NCBI RefSeq assembly: GCF_048595215.1
Contig: NZ_JBMDWJ010000351.1
Span: 3,320-67,319, forward strand
From: Siphonobacter sp048595215
GTDB taxonomy: Bacteria > Bacteroidota > Bacteroidia > Cytophagales > Spirosomataceae
Reading direction: 5' to 3'
DNA: 64,000 nucleotides
The notes under the pieces were generated by a model that was not told the DNA's origin, did no database searches, and worked only from the letters and a program-made list of their open reading frames with translations. Position numbers and translations under genes: made by a program. Positions 26,935-35,032 of the stretch are shown piece by piece (the stretch's first letter is position 1; the number at the start of each line of letters is the position of its first letter).

Positions 26935-27450
26935 ATGAAAACATTTATCTATTTGGTTGCTTGCACGCTGCTAATCTCTGCCTGTACAACGAGTAAAGTA
27001 CGAGTCGATACTACTTTGGACGAACAAGTTTCATTAGCCTATAACCGTACGTATTCTATCCTGAAAAGTTCTGATTTAAAGAACCTGGGGGAATATGAAC
27101 AGGGAATTATTCTACAGGAAATTGAAAAGCAGATGAATGCCCGCGGTTATAAAGCCATGGAAGAAGGAGGGGATTTATCCGTGCTGTTTTCCGTGTACAC
27201 GGACCAGTTTAAACTCAAGCAAAGCAATCCTGCTTACGCGAATCAAAAACTGAAGAAAGGTACGCTGTTGATTCATCTGGTGGATGAAACGCTCAACCGC
27301 TCCGTGTGGATGGGCTATGCTTCAGGCCTTTTTGAAAAAGAAACCACGTTATCCGAACGCGAATTACGCACGGCTACCCGGCGTATCATGGATCAGTACC
27401 CGGCTTTGGCCTACGGCTACGCTCCGGTGAAAATGATCGTGAAGCAGTAA
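26935..27450 (+). CDS. DUF4136-family lipoprotein
   Basis: 171 residues with a lipoprotein signal (MKTFIYLVACTLLISAC, lipobox LISA-C). The mature part fits DUF4136: early YNRTYSILK strand, IEKQMNARGYKAMEEGGDLSVLF, and KGTLLIHLVDETLNRSVWMGYASG, ending with the RRIMDQYP helix. Function of the family is unknown; it is usually anchored to a membrane facing the periplasm. An AT-rich spacer precedes it and a strong terminator follows. Confidence 0.85.
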   Translation: MKTFIYLVACTLLISACTTSKVRVDTTLDEQVSLAYNRTYSILKSSDLKNLGEYEQGIILQEIEKQMNARGYKAMEEGGDLSVLFSVYTDQFKLKQSNPAYANQKLKKGTLLIHLVDETLNRSVWMGYASGLFEKETTLSERELRTATRRIMDQYPALAYGYAPVKMIVKQ

Positions 27451-27472
27451 GGAATCGTTAGCTATTCTAAGG

Positions 27473-27516
27473 AAAAGAGCCCCGATGGAGAATTGGTCCA
27501 TGTCGGGGCTCTTTTT
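27473..27516 (+). terminator. Terminator of the DUF4136 gene
   Basis: AAAAGAGCCCCGA pairs with TCGGGGCTCTTTT, with a further inner TGGA/TCCA pair; five T follow. Confidence 0.9.
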
Positions 27517-27534
27517 ATGCGTATGAAGAACGTA

Positions 27535-27642
27535 CTAGCCGTAAAACAAAAATTCGCCGATCTCAGAGAGATCGGCGAATCCGTTATTGGTCTTTCTTCC
27601 CATTTGAAAACCATATCGTTTACGTCGCTGAATGTCATTCAT
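27535..27642 (-). other. Possible 35-codon ORF overlapping an orphan terminator
   Basis: On the minus strand an ATG at 27642 opens a frame of 35 codons (MNDIQRRKRYGFQ... ending in LFYG) that reads through the hairpin at 27552-27580. It is basic at the start and resembles nothing I recognise. Overlap with the hairpin makes a chance ORF more likely; it is listed because this spacer otherwise lacks an explanation. Confidence 0.15.
27552..27580 (-). terminator. Orphan minus-strand intrinsic terminator
   Basis: A perfect 12-bp stem (ATTCGCCGATCT / AGATCGGCGAAT) with a 5-nt loop, followed on the minus strand by TTTTGTTTT. No annotated minus-strand gene ends here, which hints at an unannotated small transcript from about 27700 down to 27545. 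Confidence 0.6.
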
Positions 27643-27707
27643 TGACGATTGGTATCAATTTTGGTGAACCGCTGCGGCATTGTCCGTAACAATTCTTATG
27701 CAATGAT

Positions 27708-27723
27708 ACGAATAATATTGAAA
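27708..27723. repeat. Second copy of 16-bp motif (see 2732-2747)
   Basis: ACGAATAATATTGAAA, identical to 2732-2747. Read on the minus strand it precedes TATCATTG (one mismatch to TAnnTTTG), in the right place to start a transcript ending at the orphan terminator. Confidence 0.4.
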
Positions 27724-27814
27724 CATCTAAAGAAATAGTTGAATTTTTTTACGTAAATTTTTTTAAAAATAAAATCAGAAAATTTCTCAAGGTGCTCATG
27801 CTAGCTTTAATGGA

Positions 27815-27822
27815 TACTTTTG
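27815..27822 (+). promoter_or_regulatory. -7 promoter element of the barrel gene
   Basis: TACTTTTG (TAnnTTTG) lies 18 bp before the ATG at 27841. It overlaps an upstream in-frame TTG at 27820, which argues that translation starts at 27841 with a very short leader. Confidence 0.55.
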
Positions 27823-27840
27823 AGGTATAGTCCAACCCCT

Positions 27841-29244
27841 ATGCTGGCCACCTTATTTAGTACTTTGCTTCATTTTCAGGGACTTAGCCCCGCCTTGCCT
27901 GATTCCAATTACGTAGTTGTGCGGGAAATTCGGCTAGTGGGCAATCGGCGTACGAAAGACTTCATTATTCGTAGAGAGTTGGATTTCAGGGAAGGGGATA
28001 CGCTGTCTTTGGAAATGCTGCCGGAGCGGTTGGAAAAAAACCGTCGGAAAGTCTTTAATACCAACCTATTCGTAACGGCGGAAGCAAAAGTCAACCTGGA
28101 ACCGCGGGTCGATTCAATGCGGACGGCAACCATTGAGTTTGACTTGCGAGAGCAATGGTACATTCTGGGCTTTCCCATTTTCCAGTTGGCCGACCGGAAT
28201 TTTAATGAGTGGTGGACCGAGCGTAACCGCGATTTAAGTCGCACGATCTACGGCGTAAATCTACGGCACTATAACTTTCGGGGACGGGCCGAACAGTTGA
28301 AAATCAATCTTGAGTTTGGGTTTGCCCGCTATTTTGACTTTTCGTATCGCATTCCGTACATCGACCGCAAGCAGAAGCTGGGCGTCACTTTTGGCATTTC
28401 CTACAACACCACCAAAAATCTGGCCTATCGCACTGATCGGGACAAACTGATTTATCTGCACAGTGAAGATTTACTACGGGAGCGTTTTTATACCAACGTT
28501 ATTTTTAGCCGTCGGAATCACTATTACGACTTTCAGAATCTGGAGATTCGCTACGCGACGCATACCATCGCGGATACCGTAGTAGATCTAAATCCTAATT
28601 ATTTTCTGCAGCAAAGAACGCGGCAACGCTATTTCTTAGTCTCCTATGGCTATACGTACGATTTCCGGGACAAGGCTCAGTATCCGTTACGGGGTTTCGT
28701 TTTTCGGGTGGTAGCCAATCGTTACGGAATACTGCCGAAGGATCAAATCAATCTGACCGACCTCACGCTTAGCTTTGCCCGGTATCGGCCCGTGGGTGGC
28801 AAATGGTACTATGGGGCGGTTGCTGAAGGCAAGACTTCCTATCCGCAATTGCAGCCGTACTTACAAACGAGAGGGCTGGGTTATTTAAACGATCTGGTTC
28901 GCGGTTACGAACTGTTTACGGTGGATGGACAGCATTATTTGTATTTGAAAAATACGCTACGGTATCAGTTGCTGGAGCGAAAGATATTCCTGAAACCTCT
29001 GCGAAAAATTCGTCAGTTCAATACCCTGCCGATTGAAATCTATCCCAACATCTTCCTCGACGGAGGGCAGGCCTGGAATCAATATCGCGGTTACTACAAT
29101 AGCCGTTTCGCCAATCACTTTATGCTCGGCTACGGAGCGGGATTGGATATCGTAACGTGGTACAATGCCGTTTTTCGCTTTCATTATGCCTTTACCCGGG
29201 ATGGGGTAGGCGGCTTTCGGTTTAATGTGGCGAGGGAGTTTTAA
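27841..29244 (+). CDS. Single-POTRA Omp85-superfamily outer-membrane protein
   Basis: 467 residues from ATG 27841 (MLATLFSTLLHFQG), probably exported. One POTRA-like domain at about residues 20-105: VVVREIRLVGNRRTKDFIIRREL then LEKNRRKVFNTNLFVTAE, as in BamA/TamA repeats. The rest has amphipathic strands with many Tyr and Arg (for example LRHYNFRGRAEQLKINLEFG) and ends in the barrel-terminal FNVAREF with final Phe. BamA has five POTRA and TamA three, so this is a short member; such proteins may insert or translocate outer-membrane proteins or lipids, but the role is unknown. An in-frame TTG 21 bp upstream lies in the promoter and was rejected. Confidence 0.8.
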   Translation: MLATLFSTLLHFQGLSPALPDSNYVVVREIRLVGNRRTKDFIIRRELDFREGDTLSLEMLPERLEKNRRKVFNTNLFVTAEAKVNLEPRVDSMRTATIEFDLREQWYILGFPIFQLADRNFNEWWTERNRDLSRTIYGVNLRHYNFRGRAEQLKINLEFGFARYFDFSYRIPYIDRKQKLGVTFGISYNTTKNLAYRTDRDKLIYLHSEDLLRERFYTNVIFSRRNHYYDFQNLEIRYATHTIADTVVDLNPNYFLQQRTRQRYFLVSYGYTYDFRDKAQYPLRGFVFRVVANRYGILPKDQINLTDLTLSFARYRPVGGKWYYGAVAEGKTSYPQLQPYLQTRGLGYLNDLVRGYELFTVDGQHYLYLKNTLRYQLLERKIFLKPLRKIRQFNTLPIEIYPNIFLDGGQAWNQYRGYYNSRFANHFMLGYGAGLDIVTWYNAVFRFHYAFTRDGVGGFRFNVAREF

Positions 29245-29248
29245 ACGC

Positions 29249-29277
29249 AAAAAGCCGGGTCAGAAGCCCGGCTTTTT
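29249..29277. terminator. Bidirectional terminator between barrel gene and susD
   Basis: AAAAAGCCGGG pairs with CCCGGCTTTTT across a 7-nt loop, with T runs in both directions. Confidence 0.9.
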
Positions 29278-29295
29278 GTTTATACTGGAAGAGGA

Positions 29296-30735
29296 TTACT
29301 TATCCCACCAAACGGGAGTAGCATCCGTATCGGGACCCTGACGAGAAATGACCGCGTTGTAGTTTTCCGTGTTCAAATCACGCTCAGTCGTCGGATAACC
29401 CTGACGTAAGGGAATCTGCTTGCTATTGTTAGCGGCACCAGGAGCAGGTTTGAGGAAGTTGGGGTAACCCGTTCTCCGCCATTCTGACCAGGCTTCGTAA
29501 CCCTGCATATACAGAGCAATCCACTTTTGCGTACCAATCAGTTCAAGTGCTTTCGCATCCGAATATGCAACATTTGCTTTGGCGATATAAGCTGTATAAG
29601 CTGCTTCGGTATAAACACCCCATTGCTCCATAGAAGCTTTGATCGCTGCTTCATACAGGGCTTTGGCATCGCCCGTAATCCAACCTAATTTAACAGCTTC
29701 TGCTTGACTAAACAGTACCTGCGAGTAAGTCAGTACATTGGCCGGAGCCGTAATCACCGTACGTAACGAAGCATTAGGAAGGGAAACATCGGCTGCTTTC
29801 AACGTTGGGTTCGTTAGACCGTAAGGCATACCTACGTAATCCTGAGAAGTCGTTGCTTTATCCGCGAAGGCGGGCAAACGCGGATCCGTAAGGGGTTTTA
29901 GGTAATTTACCAAAGGCTCACTTACCGCAAAATCCAGACGACCTGAGGTAACAAAGCTAGCAAACCAGGGGTTCGGATACGTATCCGTGTAGTTGTAACG
30001 AACGTTATCGGAATTGGAAGCCAGGGGGCCATCCTGCATGGCTGCTACGAATTCGGTTTTACCCTTGGTTGCATCTACCTTGGACAAACGCAAGGCCAGA
30101 ATCATCCGCAGTGAAGCAGCAAACTTTTTCCAACGCGTAGCATTACCACTCAGGATGATATCTCCTCTTACCGCAGTTCCGCCATCAAACTGAGCTCCCG
30201 CTTCTTTCAGTTCCTTGAACAGATCCGTGTAAATATCCTTCTGAGCATCGAAAGTAGGCGTAAAATCCTGCTCTGCCTTCAAAGCCTGAGAGTAAGGAAT
30301 ATCACCGAAACGATCCGTCAATACGGAGAAAAAGTAAGCTCGAATAATCCGGGCTACTGCAATCTGATTGGCATTGGAACCATTGGTTGTAACGCCAGCT
30401 TTCGTCGCATCATCCGAGTTTACCTTGATGATATAATTCAAACTCGTAAGCGGTCCGGCATAAAAGTTATTGTAGCTAAAAGCCGTACCCTGATAGCGAG
30501 AATTTTGGGTATAGGTAATTTCAGACCAGTGCTGAGCGTAAAGAATAGGCTGAGCATCGCTGGCCGTAACGGCTAATCCAAAGTTAGTTTCTGCCCCCGT
30601 TAATAATGCCGCGGTGCTGGCAACCGAAGCCCGGTTCGGGTCTACGTTCATGTCGCCGAAATCACTACAGGAGGAAACAAGAGTCATCAAGCCTAACAGA
30701 CCAATGATGGGTTTCTTGAATGCTATTTTTTTCAT
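29296..30735 (-). CDS. SusD/RagB-like nutrient-binding outer-membrane lipoprotein
   Basis: 479 residues with a lipoprotein signal (MKKIAFKKPIIGLLGLMTLV, lipobox LVSS-C). It fits the SusD-like_2 group: SDFGDMNVDPNRAS after the Cys, helical TPR-like repeats (ARIIRAYFFSVLTDRFGDIPYSQAL), and a C-terminal YEAWSEWRRTGYPNF. Such proteins cap a SusC channel and bind glycans or peptides at the cell surface. It is encoded directly after its SusC partner (90-bp gap), the standard order. The ligand cannot be read; the adjacent rhamnose and lactate genes suggest a rhamnose-containing glycan, as inference. Confidence 0.93.
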   Translation of the reverse strand: MKKIAFKKPIIGLLGLMTLVSSCSDFGDMNVDPNRASVASTAALLTGAETNFGLAVTASDAQPILYAQHWSEITYTQNSRYQGTAFSYNNFYAGPLTSLNYIIKVNSDDATKAGVTTNGSNANQIAVARIIRAYFFSVLTDRFGDIPYSQALKAEQDFTPTFDAQKDIYTDLFKELKEAGAQFDGGTAVRGDIILSGNATRWKKFAASLRMILALRLSKVDATKGKTEFVAAMQDGPLASNSDNVRYNYTDTYPNPWFASFVTSGRLDFAVSEPLVNYLKPLTDPRLPAFADKATTSQDYVGMPYGLTNPTLKAADVSLPNASLRTVITAPANVLTYSQVLFSQAEAVKLGWITGDAKALYEAAIKASMEQWGVYTEAAYTAYIAKANVAYSDAKALELIGTQKWIALYMQGYEAWSEWRRTGYPNFLKPAPGAANNSKQIPLRQGYPTTERDLNTENYNAVISRQGPDTDATPVWWDK

Positions 30736-30824
30736 GCTAAAGTTTTGTCTATTCGTAAAAAGCGTAATCCGAATTGGCTGATTAGTAGGCTTATTCAGAA
30801 GCTTTAAACTATTAGGGAGTATGA

Positions 30825-33800
30825 TTATAGTCCAAATCTTACGTTGAAACCAACTGAACGAACGGGGATCTGCTGACCTCCTTCACCCCATTGGGTCTGC
30901 GTTTCTGAAGGATCGATACCGCCACCAACTTTGCTATAAATCAGGAAGGGATTACGAACCATGAGGGCGATGTAAGCCGTTTTGAAAGGCGTATTCCGAA
31001 TCCAGGCTACGGGTAGGTTATAGCCTAAATTTACTTCTCGCAGTTTTACGTAGGTTTTGTCGAAGATCCAGTTTTCATTCAGATCAAACAGACGACTTTC
31101 GTACAATGACTGAGCATCGGCGTAAGTCGTGTTAGCCGTACCATCGGCGTATACGGAATTCGGGAAGAGTACACCACCGCCATTCGCCGGATCGTCCCGT
31201 TTCGGATTGCCTTTACCGTTCAGACCAGCCGTTTCAGCACTTAAACCTGAACCAGCCAGGAACATACGTGAGGTAGAATAGAATTTACCACCCAGAAGCC
31301 AGTCAATATTGAAACGCAGCGTAACCCCTTTGTAATTAAAGGTACTCAAGAAACCACCCTTCATTTTAGGTAATACGTTAGCTAAATCCTGGTTGGCGGT
31401 AGAAAGGGGCAAACCATTCGCATCTACAATAACTTTACCATTGTTAGGGTTATCAACTTTATTACCATTGGCATCTACGGCCTGATAACGCTGGAATTGA
31501 CGACCTACGATAGTACCCCAGTCAGAGCCTTCGCGAGCAATAAATCCTAAACTAGTACCGCCAAATTGAGGTACACCGCTGAAGATGGAGGTTTGTCCCA
31601 AGTAAGCCTGCAACAGGTTATAGGTCTTCACGCCAGCGGCCAGTTCAACCACTTTTGAGCGGCTGCGATCCAGGTTGATGTCGAAATCCCAAGTAAAGTC
31701 TTTCGTTTTAATGGGTACGGCATTGATGTGCAATTCCATACCTTCGGAACGAATGTTACCTGCGTTGATAAGAGCAGTATTGTATCCACTTGATCCTGGT
31801 ACGGATAAGGGTAAAATCTGGTTGGTGTTGTCCTGACGATAAACCGTAAATTCCAGACCAATCCGGTTGTTAAGGAATTTCAAATCAATACCACCTTCGT
31901 AACCACTGGACAGACCTGGCTTCAGGTTCTGATTGGGTAATTGCGTCGGAATGGTTTGAGTTGTATTGCTTCCGTACTTCTGACCTACGTTGTAAACCGT
32001 ATAAATCTGGTAAGGATCAAGATCTGAACCAACCTGAGCAAATGAACCACGGATTTTACCGTATGAGAGTACGCGTTTGTTCTGCAGGAACTCCGAGAAG
32101 ATCAAACCAGCCGTTACGGATGGGTAGAAATAAGAGTTGCTATTAACTGGTAAAGTAGAAGACCAGTCATTGCGAGCCGTTGCTTCAATGAATAACAGAT
32201 CATTGTAATCGAAGCTTACGTATCCAAATACGCTACGAACCTCTCTTACGTAATTGTTACTAGTGAAAGTACCCGGCGTAGCAGAGTTGGTGATGTTGTA
32301 ATAATTCGGAATCGAAAGACCACCATTCGTATTCATGGCCAGGTATTCCCGAGTATTCTTCCGAATGTTACCACCAGCGTTAGCGTTCAGGTTAAACTTA
32401 CCAAACTTCTTGTTATAAGAAAGTAAACCTTCGTAGTTGTCCTCACGACGCGTATCATTTGAAGTACCAAAGTAAGCCGTATTCTTCGTAAAAGATGCTA
32501 CCCGACGATTGTAGTAACCAGTCAATAAATCCCGACGTGCTACCACAGAAAGACTTAGATCATCTGTAAACTTGTACGTTAAGCCGAAATCACCAAAAAG
32601 ACGCTCATTCTTTTCGTTGTTGATGTTTTCATAAACCTGCGTATAGGGGTTATCCCAGTACAGGGGCGTCGTGTTCTCCGGACCTGTAATGTTCCAGCTA
32701 CGGTACGTTCCGTCGGGGTTTTTGTACGTACGCAATTGCGTCATGTCCAACTGACGTTGGAACCACTGGTTGAATGATCCAATCGTCTGGTTCTGTCCGC
32801 TATAGCCATCCGAAGGACGGTTGCGAGTCTTCTCGTTTGAGTAGTTCAGGTTCAGGTTAGCCGTGAATTTAGGCGTAATGTTGATGCCCAACTTACCCGA
32901 TAAATAGTCCCGCTGCTGCTGACTATTTGGGATAATACCTTTTACGTTAAAGTTCGTGTAAGACACGCGAGCGTTAAAGAGTTCATTCGACTTGCTGATG
33001 GCTACGTTAGTGTTTACCGTGGCACCGGTCTGGAAGAAGCTGCGAATGTTATTGGGCTGCGGTGAGAAAGGAACTTCTTTACCAAAATCCGGATCAGAAG
33101 GAATCCAAGAATACCAGGGACGATACAGCGTACCATCCATTCGGGGACCCCAGCTTTCATCGGCCGAGTAATCAATCGTTTTCTGTCCGTTAAAGGCAGC
33201 CCAGCTAGCGGGGTGAATCGCAGGATTGTACTTGAATGTACCGAAGTCCTGGGAATAACCACCACCGTACTCGTTTTGATACTTAGGTAACAAAGAAACG
33301 TTGTCGAAGGTCGTACTGTGGTTGACATCAATACCCAAACCTTGCTGATTCTTACCTTTTTTCGTCGTAATAACCACCACACCGGCAGAAGCCCGGTTTC
33401 CGTACAGAGCAGAAGCCGCGGGGCCCTTCAGTACGTTCAGAGATTCTACGTCGTCCATGTTGACGAAGTTCACATCCGTAACCGTACCATCCACTACGTA
33501 TAAGGGATCGCCACCCGTCAGTGAGTTCACACCGCGAATCCGGATGCTAGGTGTACCGAATTTAGCACCTGATTGGCTAAATACCTGTACCCCGGCTACT
33601 TTACCCGCCAAGGCGTCCGCTACGTTGTTGTTGCGGGCAATGGCCAAGTTGGCTCCCTTTACTTCCTGTACAGCGGAGTTGATGGCTTTCTTTTCGCGAC
33701 CAATGTTCAAAGCCGTAACGACTACTTCCTGAAGATCGTCATTGGTAACTTGCAGTACTACGTTTACTTCCGTACGATTATCAACGCCTACTTCTTGTCT

Positions 33801-34037
33801 AATAAAACCGATAGACGTGAAGACCAAGGTAGCATTAGCTCCTACGTTCAGTTTGTACTCTCCATTAGCGTTCGTGGAAATACCCCGGTTAGTGCCTTTA
33901 AGCGTTACGTTGACTCCGGGAATGGGAGAACCGTCATCACTTGAGGTGACCTTACCAATCACCACACGATCCTGTCCGTACGCATGCATAACAAGCGTAC
34001 TGAGCAACATAACTGTTGCCAGTAGAATTTTTCTCAT
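30825..34037 (-). CDS. SusC/RagA-family TonB-linked outer-membrane transporter
   Basis: 1070 residues with a signal peptide (cleavage near HAYGQ). Residues about 25-108 form the carboxypeptidase-regulatory-like domain (VIGKVTSSDDGSPIPGVNVT); the TonB box region reads EVVVTALNIG; the plug domain has VADALAGKVAGVQV, IRIRGVNSL, DPLYVVDG and ASALYGNRASAGVVVITTKKG; the remaining 800 residues are a 22-strand barrel ending GFNVRFGL. Works with the SusD-like lipoprotein for TonB-driven import of a large ligand. There is no neighbouring ECF sigma/anti-sigma or hybrid two-component gene. Its own promoter is well matched upstream. Confidence 0.95.
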   Translation of the reverse strand: MRKILLATVMLLSTLVMHAYGQDRVVIGKVTSSDDGSPIPGVNVTLKGTNRGISTNANGEYKLNVGANATLVFTSIGFIRQEVGVDNRTEVNVVLQVTNDDLQEVVVTALNIGREKKAINSAVQEVKGANLAIARNNNVADALAGKVAGVQVFSQSGAKFGTPSIRIRGVNSLTGGDPLYVVDGTVTDVNFVNMDDVESLNVLKGPAASALYGNRASAGVVVITTKKGKNQQGLGIDVNHSTTFDNVSLLPKYQNEYGGGYSQDFGTFKYNPAIHPASWAAFNGQKTIDYSADESWGPRMDGTLYRPWYSWIPSDPDFGKEVPFSPQPNNIRSFFQTGATVNTNVAISKSNELFNARVSYTNFNVKGIIPNSQQQRDYLSGKLGINITPKFTANLNLNYSNEKTRNRPSDGYSGQNQTIGSFNQWFQRQLDMTQLRTYKNPDGTYRSWNITGPENTTPLYWDNPYTQVYENINNEKNERLFGDFGLTYKFTDDLSLSVVARRDLLTGYYNRRVASFTKNTAYFGTSNDTRREDNYEGLLSYNKKFGKFNLNANAGGNIRKNTREYLAMNTNGGLSIPNYYNITNSATPGTFTSNNYVREVRSVFGYVSFDYNDLLFIEATARNDWSSTLPVNSNSYFYPSVTAGLIFSEFLQNKRVLSYGKIRGSFAQVGSDLDPYQIYTVYNVGQKYGSNTTQTIPTQLPNQNLKPGLSSGYEGGIDLKFLNNRIGLEFTVYRQDNTNQILPLSVPGSSGYNTALINAGNIRSEGMELHINAVPIKTKDFTWDFDINLDRSRSKVVELAAGVKTYNLLQAYLGQTSIFSGVPQFGGTSLGFIAREGSDWGTIVGRQFQRYQAVDANGNKVDNPNNGKVIVDANGLPLSTANQDLANVLPKMKGGFLSTFNYKGVTLRFNIDWLLGGKFYSTSRMFLAGSGLSAETAGLNGKGNPKRDDPANGGGVLFPNSVYADGTANTTYADAQSLYESRLFDLNENWIFDKTYVKLREVNLGYNLPVAWIRNTPFKTAYIALMVRNPFLIYSKVGGGIDPSETQTQWGEGGQQIPVRSVGFNVRFGL

Positions 34038-34081
34038 TTGTTTTGGTTAAGGAGTTAGGGATTTATGTTAAATCCTGTCTA

Positions 34082-34113
34082 CAAACATAATATAATATTT
34101 GCATTCTGTCAAA
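34082..34113 (-). promoter_or_regulatory. susC promoter
   Basis: On the minus strand TTTG (34113-34110), a 20-bp AT-rich spacer, then TATGTTTG (34089-34082), an exact TAnnTTTG. The start codon is about 45 bp downstream. Confidence 0.7.
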
Positions 34114-34368
34114 ATGTAAAATTTATTGTAAGGTCAAGGTTTGAAGTATTTTTAAAATAATCCCCTGTTTTTTGTGAAGATTACAAAACAAAAGAGTCCT
34201 CTTTAGTAATATGTACAAAAAAAATAGAATAAATGATTTGAAATTTTTAGTTGCTCTGCGAAAGCCTAAATAGGATAATTTCAGTATTTGCTTTTTAGGA
34301 AGGTACAAATCAGATAATGAATGACTTAGCCTTTTAACGTTGTATACGTATATTGATGAACAGTACCT

Positions 34369-34417
34369 ATAAAAGGAGCCAGGCCGAATGATACATCATC
34401 CGGCCTGGCTCCTTTAT
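34369..34417 (-). terminator. Terminator of the lutBC operon
   Basis: AAAGGAGCCAGGCCG and CGGCCTGGCTCCTTT arms form a 15-bp stem with a partly paired loop (ATGAT/ATCAT), flanked by T or A runs on both sides. Confidence 0.85.
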
Positions 34418-34432
34418 GATAATCGGAAAACG

Positions 34433-35020
34433 TTACTCTATAATAAAGACTACCAAACTGCGGGCTCCGTGTGCCCCTACCACCAGCGATTGCTCAATGT
34501 CAGCGGTTTTGGACGGACCAGCGATGAAGGTACCAAAACCCGTCTCGTCGACCTGAATCCGGCGGTAAGCTTCGTGCATGTTCGGGACAATCGTTTCGGC
34601 CCGGATGATCAGTACTAAATGCTGTGTGATAAAGGGTAAGGCCCGATGCCGCATTTCCTGTTCCGTTACCCAGATGGCTCCATTTTCGGCCACACCGTAT
34701 CGCCCTGGGATTACGGCGAGTTCGATAGCTTCCAGCTCGTGGGGATCGCTTACACCAAGATCCGCGTTGCCCAGATCCGCTAATTCGGGTAACGTTATAG
34801 CTATACGAGTTAAATCCGGGTAAATCTCTTTTAAACGTTCGGCAACCCTGGATAAATCCGGTACTACCTCCACGGTGCCGCCAATCATTTGCAGTGTTTG
34901 TTGATACTGAGCCAACACATCCGGATAATTCGATTCGAAGGTATATACGGATGGCAGCGGCAACAAATCGGGTTTATTCGCCCGAATGGCCTGTAATATG
35001 GTTTCTCGACTCGAAGACAT
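34433..35020 (-). CDS. lutC: Lactate utilization protein LutC (LUD domain)
   Basis: 195 residues, a single LUD domain. Typical features are the N-terminal SSRETILQAIRANKP, the ELEAIELAVIPGRYGVAENGAIWV core, HLVLIIRAETIVPNMHEAYRRI, and the final GPSKTADIEQSLVVGAHGARS. LutC works with LutA and LutB in the iron-sulfur complex oxidising L-lactate to pyruvate. It follows lutB by 12 bp on the same strand and ends the operon with a terminator. Assignment is strong from motifs and neighbours. Confidence 0.94.
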   Translation of the reverse strand: MSSSRETILQAIRANKPDLLPLPSVYTFESNYPDVLAQYQQTLQMIGGTVEVVPDLSRVAERLKEIYPDLTRIAITLPELADLGNADLGVSDPHELEAIELAVIPGRYGVAENGAIWVTEQEMRHRALPFITQHLVLIIRAETIVPNMHEAYRRIQVDETGFGTFIAGPSKTADIEQSLVVGAHGARSLVVFIIE

Positions 35021-35032
35021 GGCTAATAATAT

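Larger units (their letters stand above)
34038..34432. other. AT-rich intergenic region upstream of susC
   Basis: 395 bp holding the susC promoter (34082-34113), an AT-rich stretch (about 34115-34310) without a credible gene, a TTGTATAC motif at 34340-34347, and the lutC terminator. Confidence 0.6.

Noticed and set aside
29296..34037. SusCD as remnant of a mobile element
   Set aside because: Both genes are complete, in normal order, with a normal promoter and terminator; no flanking repeats.
34123..34308. 61-codon ORF in the spacer upstream of susC
   Set aside because: Very AT-rich, Lys/Phe/Leu-biased, no start context; typical chance ORF.
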